38,725 nt of DNA from Paracoccaceae bacterium (lineage in GTDB: Bacteria > Pseudomonadota > Alphaproteobacteria > Rhodobacterales > Rhodobacteraceae): contig SKIF01000015.1 of NCBI GenBank assembly GCA_007116575.1, forward strand, positions 1 through 38,725. The letters are read 5' to 3'. A program made the translations under genes and the position numbers. Numbering within the stretch: position 1 is the stretch's first letter; each line of letters opens with the position of its first letter. A model generated the notes under the pieces. That model was given only the letters and a program-made list of their open reading frames with translations. It was not told the DNA's origin and made no database searches. Positions 17,919-27,700 of this stretch are shown here, in pieces.

Positions 17919-18449
17919 TCAGTTCGGAGCAGGGGCCGCGCCTTGTGCGGCCTTCTGTGCAGCTTGGCGCTGCAATTCCTGCTTGTAGAGTGCAAGGAAG
18001 TCCACATTGTCGAGATTGAGCGACGGGAAACCTCCATCGCGGGTAACATCGGCAATGATACGCCGGGCAAATGGGAAGATCATCCGCGGGCATTCGATCA
18101 GCAGGAACGGATGCATCTGCTCTTGCGGCACGCCCTCGATCTGGAACAGGCCGACATAGTCCAGCTCCACTATGAACAATGTATCACCATCGGTCTTGTT
18201 GCGTGAGGTGACCTTGAACTTGGTGCCAACTTCGTACTGGTTTTCGGCCTCGCGCTTGTTGGCATCAAGGCTGACCTGCACCTGAATATCAGGCTGCACG
18301 TTCGAACCCTGCAACTTCTTCTGCGCAGCGGCATTCTCGAAGGACAGATCGCGCATGTATTGCGCGAGAATGCGCATGTTCACTTTCGGTGCGGTGGGAG
18401 AGGCGCCGTTGCCCTGTGCGGCGGGATCCTGCGGCGTGGTCTCGTTCAT
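17919..18449 (-). CDS. secB: Protein-export chaperone SecB
   Basis: SecB keeps secretory precursors unfolded in the cytoplasm and passes them to SecA. The 176-residue protein contains the conserved blocks ILAQYMRDLSFENA near residue 27, VELDYVGLFQIEGVP in the middle, and LLIECPRMIFPFARRIIAD with FPSLNLDNVDF toward the end, each quoted here only in part. A low-complexity alanine/glutamine tail follows. It is transcribed on its own, away from fxsA-type genes, with GGAGCTTCC-type ribosome binding just upstream. Confidence 0.95.
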   Translation of the reverse strand: MNETTPQDPAAQGNGASPTAPKVNMRILAQYMRDLSFENAAAQKKLQGSNVQPDIQVQVSLDANKREAENQYEVGTKFKVTSRNKTDGDTLFIVELDYVGLFQIEGVPQEQMHPFLLIECPRMIFPFARRIIADVTRDGGFPSLNLDNVDFLALYKQELQRQAAQKAAQGAAPAPN

Positions 18450-18515
18450 TGGAAGCTCCTGTCGGATATGTGATCTTGATCTTGGGCGGACTTGTAGCAG
18501 CGCCGCAAAGCTGGC

Positions 18516-18983
18516 TCAATCCCGCTTTTCCGGACCGCTTTTCCGGTCGTCGATCTGGCGGCGCGGGTCAGGTTCCCGAGGCGCGGCGTAGTCATATTCG
18601 CCCTCGATAATCACGCTGTCAGAGCGCGCTTTGGCATTGCGTACGGCAAGCGTTAGCCGCACAAGGATCAGCGCGCGCACGGGTGCAAGCAAGAGCAGCA
18701 GCCCTACGAAATCAGTGAAAAACCCCGGTAAAACAAGCAGGACTGCACCAAAGGCGCGCAGCGCGGAATGGGCCAGTTTGCTGGTCGGGCTCTGATCTTT
18801 TTCCAGCGCCGCGCGCAGATCCTGTGCATTGCGATGCGGCTCGGCCTTCAGCAGCAGAACACCCAGCACACCGCTCAGAGCGACCTCGGCTAATGTTCCC
18901 AAGACACCAAGGATGGGACCGAACTGCACGAAAAGCGCAATTTCGATGATCGGGAGCGCCAGGATCGCAAGTAAAATCCACAT
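18516..18983 (-). CDS. fxsA: FxsA family membrane protein
   Basis: FxsA is a small inner-membrane protein named for suppressing phage T7 exclusion in E. coli when overproduced. Its normal role is not known. The 155-residue product starts MWILLAILALPIIEIALFV, the usual FxsA opening, and has about three to four hydrophobic segments including GPILGVLGTLAEVALSGVLG and VLLVLPGFFTDFVGLLLLL in abbreviated form. The C terminus is charged and cytoplasmic-looking. I chose the ATG preceded by AAAGG; the longer frame adds 30 residues without membrane-protein character. Confidence 0.88.
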   Translation of the reverse strand: MWILLAILALPIIEIALFVQFGPILGVLGTLAEVALSGVLGVLLLKAEPHRNAQDLRAALEKDQSPTSKLAHSALRAFGAVLLVLPGFFTDFVGLLLLLAPVRALILVRLTLAVRNAKARSDSVIIEGEYDYAAPREPDPRRQIDDRKSGPEKRD

Positions 18984-19091
18984 AAGATTCGCCTTTCGCT
19001 CCTGCATCATGGTCGCATATGGTAGACTTGACCGGCCTGCCACCTTACATAGGCAGCAGAGCCGCCTTACCAACCCCGGGCCGAGGAAACA

Positions 19092-19760
19092 ATGGAACCA
19101 GCCGTGATCCAGTTGCTGATACTTGCCGGAATTGCCGTCTTTCTGATTCTGCGCTTGCGCGCCGTGCTGGGATCACGCGACGGATACGAGAGCAAACCCC
19201 TGCCCCGGCAGGATGGGCCAGAGACCGCCGCCCAGAAGCCGCGCTTCGAAGTAATCGAAGGCGGGCCCGATACTGATATCACTGATCATGTGCCCGAAGG
19301 TTCGGACGCGGCCAAGGCGCTGGCCAAGATGAAGGCGGCCGACCCGTCCTTCTCTGTGGACGAGTTCTTGCAAGGCGCGCGCGGAGCCTATGAGATGATC
19401 CTGATGGCGTTCGAGTCCTCGGATCTCGACTCTATCCTGCCCTTCCTGTCGCGCGACGTGTTCAACAGTTTCGACGAGGTGGTGCAGTTGCGCGAGCGTG
19501 AGGGCCTTAAGGTCGAGGCGACATTTGTCGGATTGCGCGAGCTGGAGCTTGTCGATGCGACCTATGACCCGGACAGCCACGAGGCCGAAATCACGATCAA
19601 GTTCGTGGGCGAGTTGACCTCGGTCGTGCGCAAGGTCGATACGGACGAGATCGTGGACGGCGATCCCAACGCGATCAAACGCCAAAAAGATGTCTGGACC
19701 TTTGCCCGCGACATGACCTCGGACAGCCCCAACTGGAAGCTGGTGGCGACCGACGCATGA
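19092..19760 (+). CDS. Tim44/TimA family adaptor-like protein
   Basis: The 222-residue protein has one N-terminal membrane helix (about 5-20) followed by a charged linker and a C-terminal Tim44-like domain (about 80-215, FSVDEFLQGARGAYEMILMAFESSD marks its beginning, quoted by its core VDEFLQGARGAYEMI). Related bacterial proteins are proposed to be peripheral membrane adaptors; the function in this group is not well established. GAGGAAAC precedes the ATG. Its stop overlaps the Smr gene start by four bases. It is divergent from fxsA and close to secB, which is a conserved grouping in Rhodobacteraceae. Confidence 0.85.
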   Translation: MEPAVIQLLILAGIAVFLILRLRAVLGSRDGYESKPLPRQDGPETAAQKPRFEVIEGGPDTDITDHVPEGSDAAKALAKMKAADPSFSVDEFLQGARGAYEMILMAFESSDLDSILPFLSRDVFNSFDEVVQLREREGLKVEATFVGLRELELVDATYDPDSHEAEITIKFVGELTSVVRKVDTDEIVDGDPNAIKRQKDVWTFARDMTSDSPNWKLVATDA

Positions 19761-20371
19761 GCCGCAAGCGGCGATTGTCGGTTGAGGACCGCGAGATTTG
19801 GGGCCGCGTGGCGCAGACCACGCGGCCTTTGTCATCCGATTTGACCCGGGTTTTCCAGACAGAGCCGGAGTCGGGCACTGGGGAACCTCCTGCACCGACA
19901 CCTCGGCAGAAGCTCAAACCCGTCCCGCCCATTGGCCGCACGGTGCTGCGTCCCAATCCGGCAAACCCGCCACCCGGCCATGATCTGGCGCACCCCCTCT
20001 CCGAGGCGCTGTCGCGCGTCCCGGTGCAGATGGACAAGCGCCAGTTCCAGCGCATGAGCCGCGGCAAGCTTGTACCCGAGGCGCGGATCGACCTGCATGG
20101 CATGACGCTCGCACAGGCGCATGGCGCGCTCAATGGCTTCATCCTGCGCGCGCATGGGCAGGGGCTTCGGTTGGTGCTGGTGATTACCGGCAAAGGCAAG
20201 AGCGTGGCCGATGACGGGCCGATCCCACGCCGCCCCGGTGCGCTGAAACAGGATGTCCCGAGCTGGCTGCGTATGGCCCCGCTCGCCTCGGTCGTGCTCG
20301 AGATCCGCGAGGCGCACCCCCGCCATGGCGGGAGCGGGGCTTATTACGTCTATCTGCGCCGTGCACGGTAG
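19757..20371 (+). CDS. Smr/MutS2-type domain protein
   Basis: The 204-residue product has a disordered, proline-rich first half and a C-terminal Smr domain (about 108-200). The domain shows the LDLHG-type motif as IDLHG at 111-115 and the TGKG loop at 144-147, followed by VPSWLRMAPLASVV. Stand-alone Smr proteins are nucleases acting on DNA or, as in E. coli SmrB, on mRNA in collided ribosomes. Which applies here cannot be told. It is translationally coupled to the Tim44-like gene (ATGA). Confidence 0.88.
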   Translation: MSRKRRLSVEDREIWGRVAQTTRPLSSDLTRVFQTEPESGTGEPPAPTPRQKLKPVPPIGRTVLRPNPANPPPGHDLAHPLSEALSRVPVQMDKRQFQRMSRGKLVPEARIDLHGMTLAQAHGALNGFILRAHGQGLRLVLVITGKGKSVADDGPIPRRPGALKQDVPSWLRMAPLASVVLEIREAHPRHGGSGAYYVYLRRAR

Positions 20372-20401
20372 CAAGACTGTGCGCCCTACCTGTCGCCCGA
20401 G

Positions 20402-20427
20402 AATGAGTATTTTTCGCAAGATGACGC
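20402..20427 (+). repeat. Interspersed gene-end motif, copy 3
   Basis: AATGAGTATTTTTCGCAAGA followed by TGACGC lies between the Smr gene and tgt, in sense orientation for both. It differs from copy 1 by a few bases, including a T for G in the GGCAAG core. Confidence 0.55.
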
Positions 20428-20482
20428 AGCGGAGAGCGCGGCGGGGCTTGGCAGTGCGGGCGAATTGGGCCAAAGGGCGCAG

Positions 20483-21607
20483 ATGGGATTTCGGTTCGAC
20501 ATAGAGGCGCGCGACGGGTTCGCGCGCAAAGGGGTGATCTCGACCCCGCGCGGCGATATCCGGACGCCTGCCTTCATGCCCGTTGGCACGGCAGCGACCG
20601 TCAAGGCGATGCTGCCCGAATCGGTGCGCGAGACAGGCGCGGATATCCTGCTGGGTAATACCTATCATCTGATGCTGCGCCCCACAGCAGAGCGGATCGC
20701 GGCCCTTGGTGGTCTGCACCGTTTCATGAACTGGGACCGCCCGATCCTGACCGATTCGGGCGGGTTCCAGGTGATGTCGCTGGCGAGTCTGCGCAAGCTC
20801 TCGGAAGAAGGCGTGCGTTTTGCCAGCCATATCGACGGGTCGAAACATCTGCTGACGCCCGAGCGGTCGATGGAGATCCAGCGCCTGCTCGGGTCGGATA
20901 TCGTCATGTGCTTCGATGAATGCCCGGCCCTGCCCTCCGACCGGAAGGCGATTGCGGCGTCGATGGAATTGTCGATGCGCTGGGCGCAGCGTTCGCGCGA
21001 CGCCTTTGGCGACAGGCCCGGACATGCGTTGTTTGGCATCCAGCAGGGCGGGCTAGAGCCCGACCTGCGCGCGCAATCCGCCGAGGCGCTGCGCGCCATT
21101 GGTTTTGACGGCTATGCAATTGGCGGGCTGGCCGTGGGCGAAGGGCAGGAAGCGATGCTCGGCGTGCTGGATTACGCACCGGGGCAACTGCCCGAGGAAC
21201 GCCCGCGCTATCTGATGGGCGTGGGCAAGCCCGATGACATTGTCGGTGCGGTGCACCGGGGCGTGGACATGTTCGATTGTGTCTTGCCCTCGCGTTCGGG
21301 GCGCACCGGGCAGGGCTGGACGGCGCGCGGACCCGTGAACCTGCGCAATGCGCGCCACCGCGATGATCCGCGCCCATTGGAAGAGGGTTGCCCCTGTCCG
21401 GCCTGCCGCAACTATTCGCGCGCCTATCTGCACCATGTCATCAAGTCCGATGAGATCATCGGCTCGATGCTGCTGACCTGGCATAATCTGACGTATTACC
21501 AGCGCCTGATGCAGGGGCTGCGCGATGCGATTGCCGAGGGCGGGCTTGACAGTTTCGTGGCGCGCTTTCATGCCCTGCGGGGTGAGGGGGATATCGACCC
21601 GCTCTGA
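20483..21607 (+). CDS. tgt: tRNA-guanine transglycosylase Tgt
   Basis: Tgt swaps guanine 34 for the queuine precursor preQ1 in tRNAs for Asp, Asn, His and Tyr. The 374-residue protein has the usual length. D91 in TDSGGFQ is one catalytic aspartate, and the nucleophile region is [11 protein letters not shown]. The zinc site reads CPCPACRN with a downstream histidine (HHVIK). I set the start at the ATG giving MGFRFDIEA, with AAAGGG five bases upstream, rather than the TTG six codons before it. tRNA-Asp, one of its substrates, is encoded 1.5 kb downstream, probably by coincidence. Confidence 0.95.
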   Translation: MGFRFDIEARDGFARKGVISTPRGDIRTPAFMPVGTAATVKAMLPESVRETGADILLGNTYHLMLRPTAERIAALGGLHRFMNWDRPILTDSGGFQVMSLASLRKLSEEGVRFASHIDGSKHLLTPERSMEIQRLLGSDIVMCFDECPALPSDRKAIAASMELSMRWAQRSRDAFGDRPGHALFGIQQGGLEPDLRAQSAEALRAIGFDGYAIGGLAVGEGQEAMLGVLDYAPGQLPEERPRYLMGVGKPDDIVGAVHRGVDMFDCVLPSRSGRTGQGWTARGPVNLRNARHRDDPRPLEEGCPCPACRNYSRAYLHHVIKSDEIIGSMLLTWHNLTYYQRLMQGLRDAIAEGGLDSFVARFHALRGEGDIDPL

Positions 21608-21628
21608 GCATCACAGGAAGGAGGCCCC

Positions 21629-22327
21629 ATGGCCGCTGACATGCTTTCCACTGTCGTCAAGCCGATCCACCGTGAAGGATACAAGTTCATCACCATCTTT
21701 GCGGCGGTGACGCTGGTTCTGTTCCTGATCTGGCAGCCACTGGGGTGGATCGGGGTCGGTCTGACGGTCTGGTGTTATTATTTCTTCCGTGACCCGGTCC
21801 GGCATGTGCCCCTGCGCGAGGGCTTGTTGGTCAGTCCCGCTGACGGGGTGATCTCGCTGATCGAACCTGCGGTGCCGCCTGTGGAATTGGGGATGGGCGA
21901 GGCGGCGCTCACGCGGGTTTCGGTCTTCATGAATGTGTTCAACTGCCATGTGAACCGCGCCCCGATCGGCGGGCAGATCGTCAAGATCGCCTATCGGCCC
22001 GGCAAGTTCCTCAATGCCTCGCTTGACAAGGCGAGCGAGGATAACGAGCGCAACGGGCTGGTGTTGCAGATGGCCGACGGGCGGCAAGTGGGCGTGGTCC
22101 AGATTGCCGGGCTGGTGGCGCGGCGTATTCTCTGCGAAGTGCATGAGGGCGACGTGCTGGCCACGGGCGCGCGTTTCGGAATGATTCGCTTCGGCAGCCG
22201 TGTGGATGTCTATCTGCCCGAAGGGGTCGAACCCATGGTGGCGCTAGGGCAGGTGATGATCTCGGGCGAGACTGTGTTGGCCGATCTTTCCAGCACCGAG
22301 CCGCGCCGTCTGGCCGAGGCGATCTGA
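21629..22327 (+). CDS. psd: Phosphatidylserine decarboxylase (short type)
   Basis: Psd makes phosphatidylethanolamine from phosphatidylserine at the inner membrane. This is the short archaeal/alphaproteobacterial type, 232 residues. It has two closely spaced N-terminal hydrophobic segments (about 20-52), [10 protein letters not shown], and [14 protein letters not shown]. The self-cleavage site is Gly-Ser in RFGSRVD, with S190 becoming the pyruvoyl group. An AGGAAGGAGG ribosome binding site precedes it. pssA begins one base after its stop, so the two consecutive enzymes are co-expressed. Confidence 0.95.
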   Translation: MAADMLSTVVKPIHREGYKFITIFAAVTLVLFLIWQPLGWIGVGLTVWCYYFFRDPVRHVPLREGLLVSPADGVISLIEPAVPPVELGMGEAALTRVSVFMNVFNCHVNRAPIGGQIVKIAYRPGKFLNASLDKASEDNERNGLVLQMADGRQVGVVQIAGLVARRILCEVHEGDVLATGARFGMIRFGSRVDVYLPEGVEPMVALGQVMISGETVLADLSSTEPRRLAEAI

Positions 22328-22328
22328 C

Positions 22329-23060
22329 ATGGCCCGCGAGCGGCTCTCGCTGCTGGCTCTGGTGCCCAATCTGGTGACGATTCTGGGCATGTGCGCGGGG
22401 CTGACCGCGATCCGGTTCACCTTTGACGAACGGTTTGAGCTGGCGGCGGCGCTGATCATCATAGCCGCAGCACTTGACGGTATGGACGGGCTGATTGCCC
22501 GCAAGCTGAACGCGGCCAGCAGTTTTGGCGCGGAACTGGACAGTTTCGCCGATTTCGTCAGTTTCGGGGTCGCGCCTGGAGTGCTGGTCTTTGGCTATGC
22601 GCTGGCCGGGCCAATGGCCGGGGTGGGCTGGGTCTTCGTGCTGATCTTCGCGGTCTGCGCCTGTCTGCGCCTGGCGCGGTTCAACATCAGCCGCGCTGCG
22701 TCCCAGGGGTCGAGCCCGCGCCATTTCGTGGGCGTTCCGGCACCGGCCGGCGCGATGTTGGGGTTGCTGCCGGTTTTCCTGGGTCTTGCAGGCATCGCGG
22801 ATGTTGGCAAGGCACCGGTCCTAGTGGCGCTATATCTGGGTGTTGTGGGGTTTTTGATGGTGTCGCGCCTGCCGACGCCCTCGCTCAAGGCAGTGCGGAT
22901 TGCGCGGGAAAACGCGATCTGGGTGCTGATCGGGATGAGTGCATTTGCCGGGCTTCTGGTGTTGCGGACATGGGTGACACTTGTGGTGGCGGATCTTGCC
23001 TATCTTGGCGTTCTGGCATGGCTTGCCTTGCGGCAACGGCAGGGGGCGGGCAGAGGCTGA
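22329..23060 (+). CDS. pssA: CDP-diacylglycerol--serine O-phosphatidyltransferase
   Basis: PssA joins CDP-diacylglycerol and serine to give phosphatidylserine, the substrate of the psd product encoded immediately before. The CDP-alcohol phosphotransferase motif is complete: D53-G54, A57-R58, G67, D71 and D75. The 243-residue protein is strongly hydrophobic with about seven to eight membrane helices, as in the integral-membrane (type II) PssA of alphaproteobacteria. No further gene follows before the tRNA. Confidence 0.94.
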   Translation: MARERLSLLALVPNLVTILGMCAGLTAIRFTFDERFELAAALIIIAAALDGMDGLIARKLNAASSFGAELDSFADFVSFGVAPGVLVFGYALAGPMAGVGWVFVLIFAVCACLRLARFNISRAASQGSSPRHFVGVPAPAGAMLGLLPVFLGLAGIADVGKAPVLVALYLGVVGFLMVSRLPTPSLKAVRIARENAIWVLIGMSAFAGLLVLRTWVTLVVADLAYLGVLAWLALRQRQGAGRG

Positions 23061-23088
23061 TTTTCGGTATACGCGCCCTGCTTTGTGC

Positions 23089-23117
23089 TTGACGGCTGCG
23101 GCGCGAGCGACTATCCC
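23089..23117 (+). promoter_or_regulatory. Promoter of tRNA-Asp
   Basis: TTGACG at 23089 and TATCCC at 23112 are 17 bases apart and lie 11 bases before the mature tRNA end. The spacing and position fit a sigma-70 promoter for the tRNA alone. Confidence 0.6.
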
Positions 23118-23128
23118 GCACCCATCGC

Positions 23129-23205
23129 GCGGTTGTAGCTCAGTTGGTTAGAGTACCGGCCTGTCACGCCGGGGGTCGCGGGTTCGAGCCCCGTCAACCG
23201 CGCCA
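23129..23205 (+). tRNA. tRNA-Asp (GTC)
   Basis: The 77-base sequence folds as a full cloverleaf. The acceptor pairs GCGGTTG with CAACCGC, followed by discriminator G73 and an encoded CCA. The D arm is GCTCAGTTGGTTAGAGT, the anticodon loop CTGTCAC gives anticodon GTC for aspartate, and the T arm carries GTTCGAGC. G73 and the GUC anticodon are the aspartate identity elements. No intron or irregularity is seen. Confidence 0.97.
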
Positions 23206-23223
23206 TTCACAGACCTTGATCTC

Positions 23224-23251
23224 AAAGGCCCCGACTGAGTGTCGGGGCTTT
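23224..23251 (+). terminator. Terminator after tRNA-Asp
   Basis: GCCCCGAC and GTCGGGGC form a perfect 8-bp stem around a 5-base loop, extended by AAA/TTT after a bulged G. It starts 19 bases after the tRNA end and is followed by T-rich sequence. Confidence 0.75.
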
Positions 23252-23345
23252 GGTCTGTTTGGGGTCGGTGCGCGCCAGCGCGCTCGGGTGCCGAAATCTT
23301 GGGGCATTGCTCGACAATCCGACCTCATGCACCATTTAACCTGAT

Positions 23346-24662
23346 GTGAGCCGACAAGATTTTTCCACGCCGCAATCCGTCCCGCAACGTGCTTTTGCGC
23401 GTAATCTGCGTATGGGGCAGGTCGCAGGCGGGATTCTGGGAGCTTCGGTTGGGGCCGCGTTGGGCGAGATATTGCGCGGGCGCAGGCCGGACCTGGCGCG
23501 GGCTGCACTGACACCGGGTAACGCAGTGCGGCTTGCAGGCGGACTGGCCCACCTGCGCGGGGCGGCGATGAAGCTGGGGCAGATGCTCTCGCTGGAAAAC
23601 GGCGCGGCCTTGCCACCCGAATTGACTGCAATACTGGCGCAGTTACAGGCCAATGCGCCTGCCATGCCGCCGCGGCAGTTGCGCGATGTTCTCGATGCCG
23701 AGTGGGGCGCTGGCTGGCAGCGCCGGTTCGCGCGATTCGAGGTGCGACCCGTGGCGGCGGCGTCGATCGGGCAGGTGCATCGGGCGGTGACGCGGGCAGG
23801 CGATGTGCTCGCGGTCAAGGTCCAGTTTCCCGGAGTGGCGGCAAGTATCGACAGCGATATCGCCACTCTGGGGCGGCTGTTGCGCGTTCCGGGTGTTCTG
23901 CCGCGCGGGATGCAGATCGACCGCCTGCTCGCCGATGCGCGCGCGCAACTGCATGACGAGGCTGACTACCGGCGCGAGGCCGACGCTCTGTCAGGCTTTG
24001 CGTCGTGGCTCGCTGAGGATTCGGGGTTTCAGGTGCCTGCGCTCTGCCCCGAGCTGAGCACAGGCCGGGTGCTGGCAATGGAATTTGTCGAGAGCGCGCC
24101 GATAGATGCGCTGGCAAAGGCCCCGCAGGCCGCGCGAGATACCGCGATGGCGCGGCTGATCGGGCTGACGCTGCGCGAGTTGTTCACCTTCGGTCAGATG
24201 CAGACCGACCCGAATTTCGCCAACTACCGGCTGGCCCCGCACGGACGGATTGTTCTTCTGGATTTCGGGGCGACGAGGGCGATTGCGCCCGAGACGGCGG
24301 CGAAGTACCGCGCGCTGTTGCGCGCGCTGCTGGCAGAGGACGCCACGCAGGTTGGCGTATTGATGCAGGCTCTGGGGTATTTCGGTGCGCAGATGCCCGA
24401 AGACAGGCGCGCACTTCTGGTGGCGTTGGCCCTGCGGGCCAGCGCCCCGCTGCGTCAGAGAACGCCCTATTATTTCGGGCGCTCGACTCTGATCGAGGAT
24501 CTGACGCGCGAGGGGCGAGCGTTGGGCAATGCGCGTGAATTCTGGCATGTGCCACCTGCCGATTTGCTGTTCCTGCATCGCAAGATCGGGGGCATGTTTC
24601 TGCTGGCGCAGCGGCTGCAGGCGCGCGCGGCGCTGAACCCGCTGGTAGCAGGATGGATCTGA
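23346..24662 (+). CDS. ABC1/COQ8-like (UbiB family) atypical kinase
   Basis: The 438-residue protein belongs to the ABC1/ADCK/UbiB family of atypical kinases or ATPases that support ubiquinone synthesis. The KxGQ signature is AMKLGQ with K76 and Q79. The alanine-rich loop AAASIGQVH (138-145) replaces the glycine-rich loop. The ATP lysine is K158 in LAVKVQ, and the catalytic and metal regions are TDPNFANY (287-294) and LLDFGAT (D306). These motifs, especially MQTDPNxxN, are closer to eukaryotic COQ8 than to E. coli UbiB. No C-terminal membrane pair is evident. The start is GTG; it stands alone and is convergent with the efflux genes. A substrate cannot be named. Confidence 0.88.
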   Translation: MSRQDFSTPQSVPQRAFARNLRMGQVAGGILGASVGAALGEILRGRRPDLARAALTPGNAVRLAGGLAHLRGAAMKLGQMLSLENGAALPPELTAILAQLQANAPAMPPRQLRDVLDAEWGAGWQRRFARFEVRPVAAASIGQVHRAVTRAGDVLAVKVQFPGVAASIDSDIATLGRLLRVPGVLPRGMQIDRLLADARAQLHDEADYRREADALSGFASWLAEDSGFQVPALCPELSTGRVLAMEFVESAPIDALAKAPQAARDTAMARLIGLTLRELFTFGQMQTDPNFANYRLAPHGRIVLLDFGATRAIAPETAAKYRALLRALLAEDATQVGVLMQALGYFGAQMPEDRRALLVALALRASAPLRQRTPYYFGRSTLIEDLTREGRALGNAREFWHVPPADLLFLHRKIGGMFLLAQRLQARAALNPLVAGWI

Positions 24663-24671
24663 CCCGAGCGG

Positions 24672-24702
24672 GCCGGGCGCGGGCCTTTGACACGCACCCG
24701 GC
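24672..24702. terminator. Hairpin between convergent ABC1 and efflux genes
   Basis: GCCGGGCGCG and CGCACCCGGC pair over 10 bp with one mismatch that becomes a G-U pair in the minus-strand RNA. The loop has 11 bases. It sits in the 62-base gap between two convergent genes and may end both transcripts, although no T-run follows. Confidence 0.45.
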
Positions 24703-24724
24703 TTGCCCAAGGTCAAGGGGCGGT

Positions 24725-27700
24725 CTATTCCGCTGCGCGCAACGGCAGTTCCGCCGGCAGCGGATCACCCAGTTGCAGCGGCAACTCGCGCTGCGCGGGC
24801 TCTGGCGGCACGTCCCAGATCAGTTCGGCCTCGCGGATCGTGGCGAGCTTCTTTTCGAGCGCGCGGTCGCGGCGCGCCACCGAGTTGCGGCGCGAAAAGG
24901 CCCAGCGTAGCCCCAACGCGCTGCGATAGGCACCTTTCTCGACCCAGACGCGGAAGGCGAGCAGCGAGGGTGTGACCAGAAGTGTAAGCACAGTCGCCAC
25001 CCCCAGACCGAACACGACGGCCGTGGCCAGCTGCGTCCACCATAGTGCCGTCGGGTTGCCGATCGAGTAGCCGCCATTGGCGAAATCGATCGACAGGCCC
25101 AGCATCATCGGCGTCAGGCCCGCCATGGTGGTGATCGTGGTCATCAGCACCGGGCGAATCCGCGCCTCGACCGTGCGGATGATCGCCTCGATCCTCGGCA
25201 TGATCTTGGCGTAATTCTGATAGGTGTCGATCAGCACGATATTGTTGTTCACCACGATTCCAGCCAGCGCCACGATCCCGGTGCCGGTCATGATCACCGA
25301 GAAGGTCTGGTCCATCACGATCATGCCGATCAGCACCCCGGCAGTGGAGAGCACCACGGCCAGCAGCACCAGAACCGAATTGTAGAAGCTGTTGAATTGA
25401 GTCAGCAGGATGACGAACATCAGCCCCAGCGCGGCGGTGAAGGCATAGGTCAGGAACTCGGTGCTTTCCTCCTGATCCTGCTGTTCGCCGGTCCATTCCC
25501 AGTCAATGCCGTTGGGCAGCGGATGCTCCGTCGAGAGCCACTTGGTCAGCGCCTCGATACGTTCGGTCGCGGTGATCGGCACCTGCCGCCAGCCATTCTC
25601 GGAAATCTCGGCCAGATTGGCGCGCACGCGCTGATAGCCTTGCGAGCCGGTGGCATGTTCGCGCGGCACCAGATCGGCGCGGGTGGCCAGCCGGACTGTG
25701 TTGCCGTCACGATCCACTACGCGGATCAGGCCGGGGCGCACATCTGCCAGCACGTCGAAGAACCGTTGCTGATCGACCCGGTCGATCTGGCCGCGCGCCC
25801 GCACAGTTTCGGTGGTGATGAAATTCGACAGTGGGACCAGGCCGAAATTGGTCTGCACGCGCAGGGTCTCGAGCGTCGAGAGCAGCCGGTCGCTCTGCGG
25901 CAGGCGCACGCGGATGTCGATTTCCTCTTCCGAGCTGTCCACCCGCATCGTGTCGAGCAGCAGCCCGCGCGTGACAAGCTGCACCATGCCGCCGATGGTG
26001 GCGACATCGGCCCCGAAACGGCCTGCCATTTCGGTATCGACATTGATCTGCCAGTCGATGCCTGGCACCGGGCGCGAATCTTCCAGATCGAACAGCCCCT
26101 CGGTCTTACCGAACCGGGCGCGGACGATTTCGACAGCCTCTTCCAGCGTGCCGAAATCCTGCCCCGTCAGACGCAGATGCACGGGTTTCGCCCCGGAAGG
26201 GCCACCCGTCGCGATCAGGAACTCGGTTGCGATGCCGGGAATTTGCCGGAACTGGTCTTCCAGCCGGTCGAGTATGGCCCGACCACGCAATTCGGGGTTG
26301 CCCTGACGGTCGCGCCAATGGGCCAGCTCGAACTGAATCTGACCGATGGCGTCACGCGGGGGGCCTTGTCCGGCCGTGTTGGTGTTCAGCCCGCCATCAC
26401 CGGCAAAGGCGAAAACAGAGGCGATGCCGGGCTCGGCCAGGGCTACTGCCTCGACCTGACGCACCAGCGCGTCCTTCTCGGTCAGCGACAGGTTGCCGCG
26501 CGCGCGGACAAAGATGATGCCCTCTTCGGGCTCGGTTTCGACAAAGAACTCGACGCCGCGATTGTTCTCGCCGTAATACTGGAACACCCCCGCGACAAAG
26601 ACAGCAACCCCGATGATCAGCACGATCGGCATGATCGGGTTGCCGACAAAGAGTTTCGCGACATGACCTGCGGGCGAATACTGGCGACGGGCGTTGATCT
26701 TGCGAAGCTTCTTCTCGGGGGCGAGCGTGGTGAAGGTGGTCGAGATGCCGATAGCACCCAGCATCATCAACGCGGCCCCCGGGATCATCTCGGCAATGCC
26801 CTGCGCTGCCTCGGTGCCGCCCGAGAGATAGCCGGGGTTGAGCAGCAGCATCGCACCGAGCCACAGCGCGCCCGCCGCCGCAGCGGCGAAGGGCAGACGC
26901 ATCAGCCAGGGCAGGCGGCGCAGCGCGTCCGAGACATGGCCCAGGCGGCGGGCCAGCCGGCCCGTGATCCCGCCCATGACCGGCAGAAAGATCAGCGCCA
27001 CGATCAGCGAGGCGGTCAGAACGAAAATCAGGGTGACCGGCAGCAGCCCCATGAATTCGCCCGCAACTCCGGGCCAGAACAGCATCGGCAGAAAGGCGCA
27101 GAGCGTGGTCGCGGTCGAGGCGATGACCGGCCAGAACATGCGCTGCGCGGCTTTGACATAGGCTTCCATCGGGCCATCGCCGAGCTTCAGCCGCTTGTCG
27201 GCATATTCGGTCACGACCACGGCCCCGTCGACCAGCATGCCCACGGCGAGGATCAGGCCGAACATCACGATATTCGACACGGCCACATCCATCAGCCCCA
27301 GCAGGATGAAACACAGCAGAAACGATGTCGGGATGGCAAAGCCCACCAGCAGCGCCGAACGCGCGCCAAGCGCTGCCAACACCACAATCATCACCAGCGC
27401 GATGGCGGTCAGGACCGAGCCTTCAAGCTGACTCACCATCTCGCCGGTCTGCACTGACTTGTCGAGCGTCGGTGTGATCTGGATGGCGGATTGCAGCTCT
27501 TCGGGCCAGCTCGCGCGCTCGGCCTCGACCGCCTCGCGGATCCCGCGCGAGGCGTCGATGGCGTTGACGCCCTTGCGCGTGACCACCTGGATCGCGAGGT
27601 TGGTTTCGCCATTGAAGCGGGCGGTGCCCTGACGGTCGGCAAAGGTGAGCCGGATCTCGGCCAGATCGCCCAGAGTGACGACCGAATCACCATTCACCTT

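Noticed and set aside
25397-27457. A 686-codon open frame on the plus strand
   Set aside because: It lies wholly antisense to the RND permease, whose protein sequence is clearly conserved. High GC at third positions keeps the opposite strand open. Its product has no recognisable domain and is rich in His, Gln and Arg, as expected of a shadow frame.
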